35,204 nucleotides of DNA from UBA8437 sp003445035. GTDB lineage: Bacteria > Planctomycetota > Planctomycetia > Planctomycetales > Planctomycetaceae. The stretch's first letter is position 1, and each line of letters begins with the position of its first letter. The notes beneath the pieces were generated by a model that was given only the letters and a program-made list of their open reading frames with translations, ran no database searches and was not told the DNA's origin. The DNA is taken from assembly GCA_937901285.1 (NCBI GenBank), contig CALCHI010000321.1:1-35204 (forward strand), given 5' to 3'. A program made the position numbers and the translations under genes. Below, piece after piece: positions 34,963-35,204 of the stretch.

Positions 34963-35204
34963 GACATAAAATCGTCAAAGTCGAAGTCGTCGTCGTCGTC
35001 TGGCGATCCGTCCACCGAAGGCTTGTCGTCCGAAGGTTCGGGAGCAATCGAGTCAAAAGCGATCGGTTCAGCATCGATCGGTTCAGCATCGATCGGTTCA
35101 GCATCGATCGGTTCAGCATCGATCGGTTCAGCATCGATCGGTTCAGCATCGATCGGTTCAGCATCGATCGGTTCAGCATCGATCGGTTCAGCATCGATCG
35201 GTTC
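34959..35204 (-). CDS. C-terminal end of an unknown acidic repeat protein (partial)
   Basis: The minus-strand frame is open from the window edge to a TAG at 34961-34959; its start lies beyond the window. The visible 81 residues are EPID, eight AEPID units and a final AEPI. The remaining 33 residues are AFDSIAPEPSDDKPSVDG, an SP and a strongly acidic end (DDDDDFDFDDFMS). The alternative reading of the repeat (MLNRS units) runs antisense through the enolase gene and is less likely. This frame is supported by its coordinated acidic composition and by the stop within the CTAG shared with the enolase gene. I do not recognise the protein. Confidence 0.7.
   Translation of the reverse strand, partial: EPIDAEPIDAEPIDAEPIDAEPIDAEPIDAEPIDAEPIDAEPIDAEPIAFDSIAPEPSDDKPSVDGSPDDDDDFDFDDFMS
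35061..35204. repeat. Perfect 15-bp tandem repeat
   Basis: The 15-base unit GATCGGTTCAGCATC is repeated 9.6 times without a mismatch and continues past the window edge. In the minus-strand gene each unit encodes DAEPI. It has no spacers, so it is not a CRISPR array. Confidence 0.98.

Noticed and set aside
34754..35194. Minus-strand frame reading the 15-bp repeat as MLNRS units.
   Set aside because: It continues antisense through the enolase gene with no protein-like features, whereas the AEPID frame ends cleanly in an acidic tail at the CTAG stop.
35061..35204. Possible CRISPR array.
   Set aside because: The units are 15 bases, directly adjacent and without spacers, and they lie within a coding frame.

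Overview
This is a gene-dense, high-GC stretch of bacterial chromosome. It almost certainly comes from a member of the Planctomycetes (inference). It carries the DUF1549/DUF1553 plus DUF1501 pair that is a hallmark of that phylum, PQQ-type and WD40 beta-propeller proteins, a leucine-rich-repeat lipoprotein, and several exported enzymes with twin-arginine signals. About 25 protein genes and one tRNA gene are supported. I see no insertion sequence, prophage, CRISPR array or classical defence system.

Layout. Positions 1-1121 (+) hold the end of an amidohydrolase, coupled to a small exported Tll0287-like haem protein. A sugar-phosphate-isomerase-like TIM barrel (1108-1941, -) and a phytanoyl-CoA dioxygenase-like protein (2045-2818, +) diverge from a short promoter region. 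An LRR lipoprotein (2815-4053, -) follows. Positions 4318-11350 (+) are a compact four-gene fatty-acid beta-oxidation operon: a long acyl-CoA dehydrogenase, a FadB-type hydratase/dehydrogenase, a thiolase and an acyl-CoA ligase. The last three are joined by 4-base ATGA/GTGA overlaps. Together they activate a fatty acid and run one complete turn of the cycle. Positions 11378-17814 (-) are a five-gene run: M20 amidohydrolase, YfhO-like membrane protein, quinone oxidoreductase, CAP-domain protein and Gfo/Idh/MocA dehydrogenase. A small membrane protein (17943-18422, -) precedes it.

Positions 18548-19474 (+) encode a Tat-exported isochorismatase-like hydrolase. Positions 19471-26584 (-) hold a typical planctomycete block: DUF1549/DUF1553 protein, DUF1501 protein, WD40 protein and a PhoX-like protein. 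An intrinsic terminator lies between the DUF1501 and WD40 genes. Positions 26953-31424 (+) hold an exported PQQ-like propeller, a large exported TolB/LamG-like protein and a DUF1338 (HglS-like) dioxygenase. A second acyl-CoA ligase (31659-33428, +), tRNA-Leu(CAA) and a Tat-exported mandelate-racemase-type enolase follow. The window ends inside a minus-strand gene whose visible part is a perfect 15-bp (AEPID) tandem repeat and an acidic tail.

The most unusual observations are these: three of the five convergent gene pairs share one CTAG as both stop codons; an alanine/lysine-rich coiled coil of about 385 residues is inserted inside DUF1553; two tandem hairpins separate DUF1501 from WD40 and leave the WD40 gene just 38 bases beyond a terminator; and enzyme families that are normally cytoplasmic carry Tat signals. 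I did not find a clearly new defence or mobile system.
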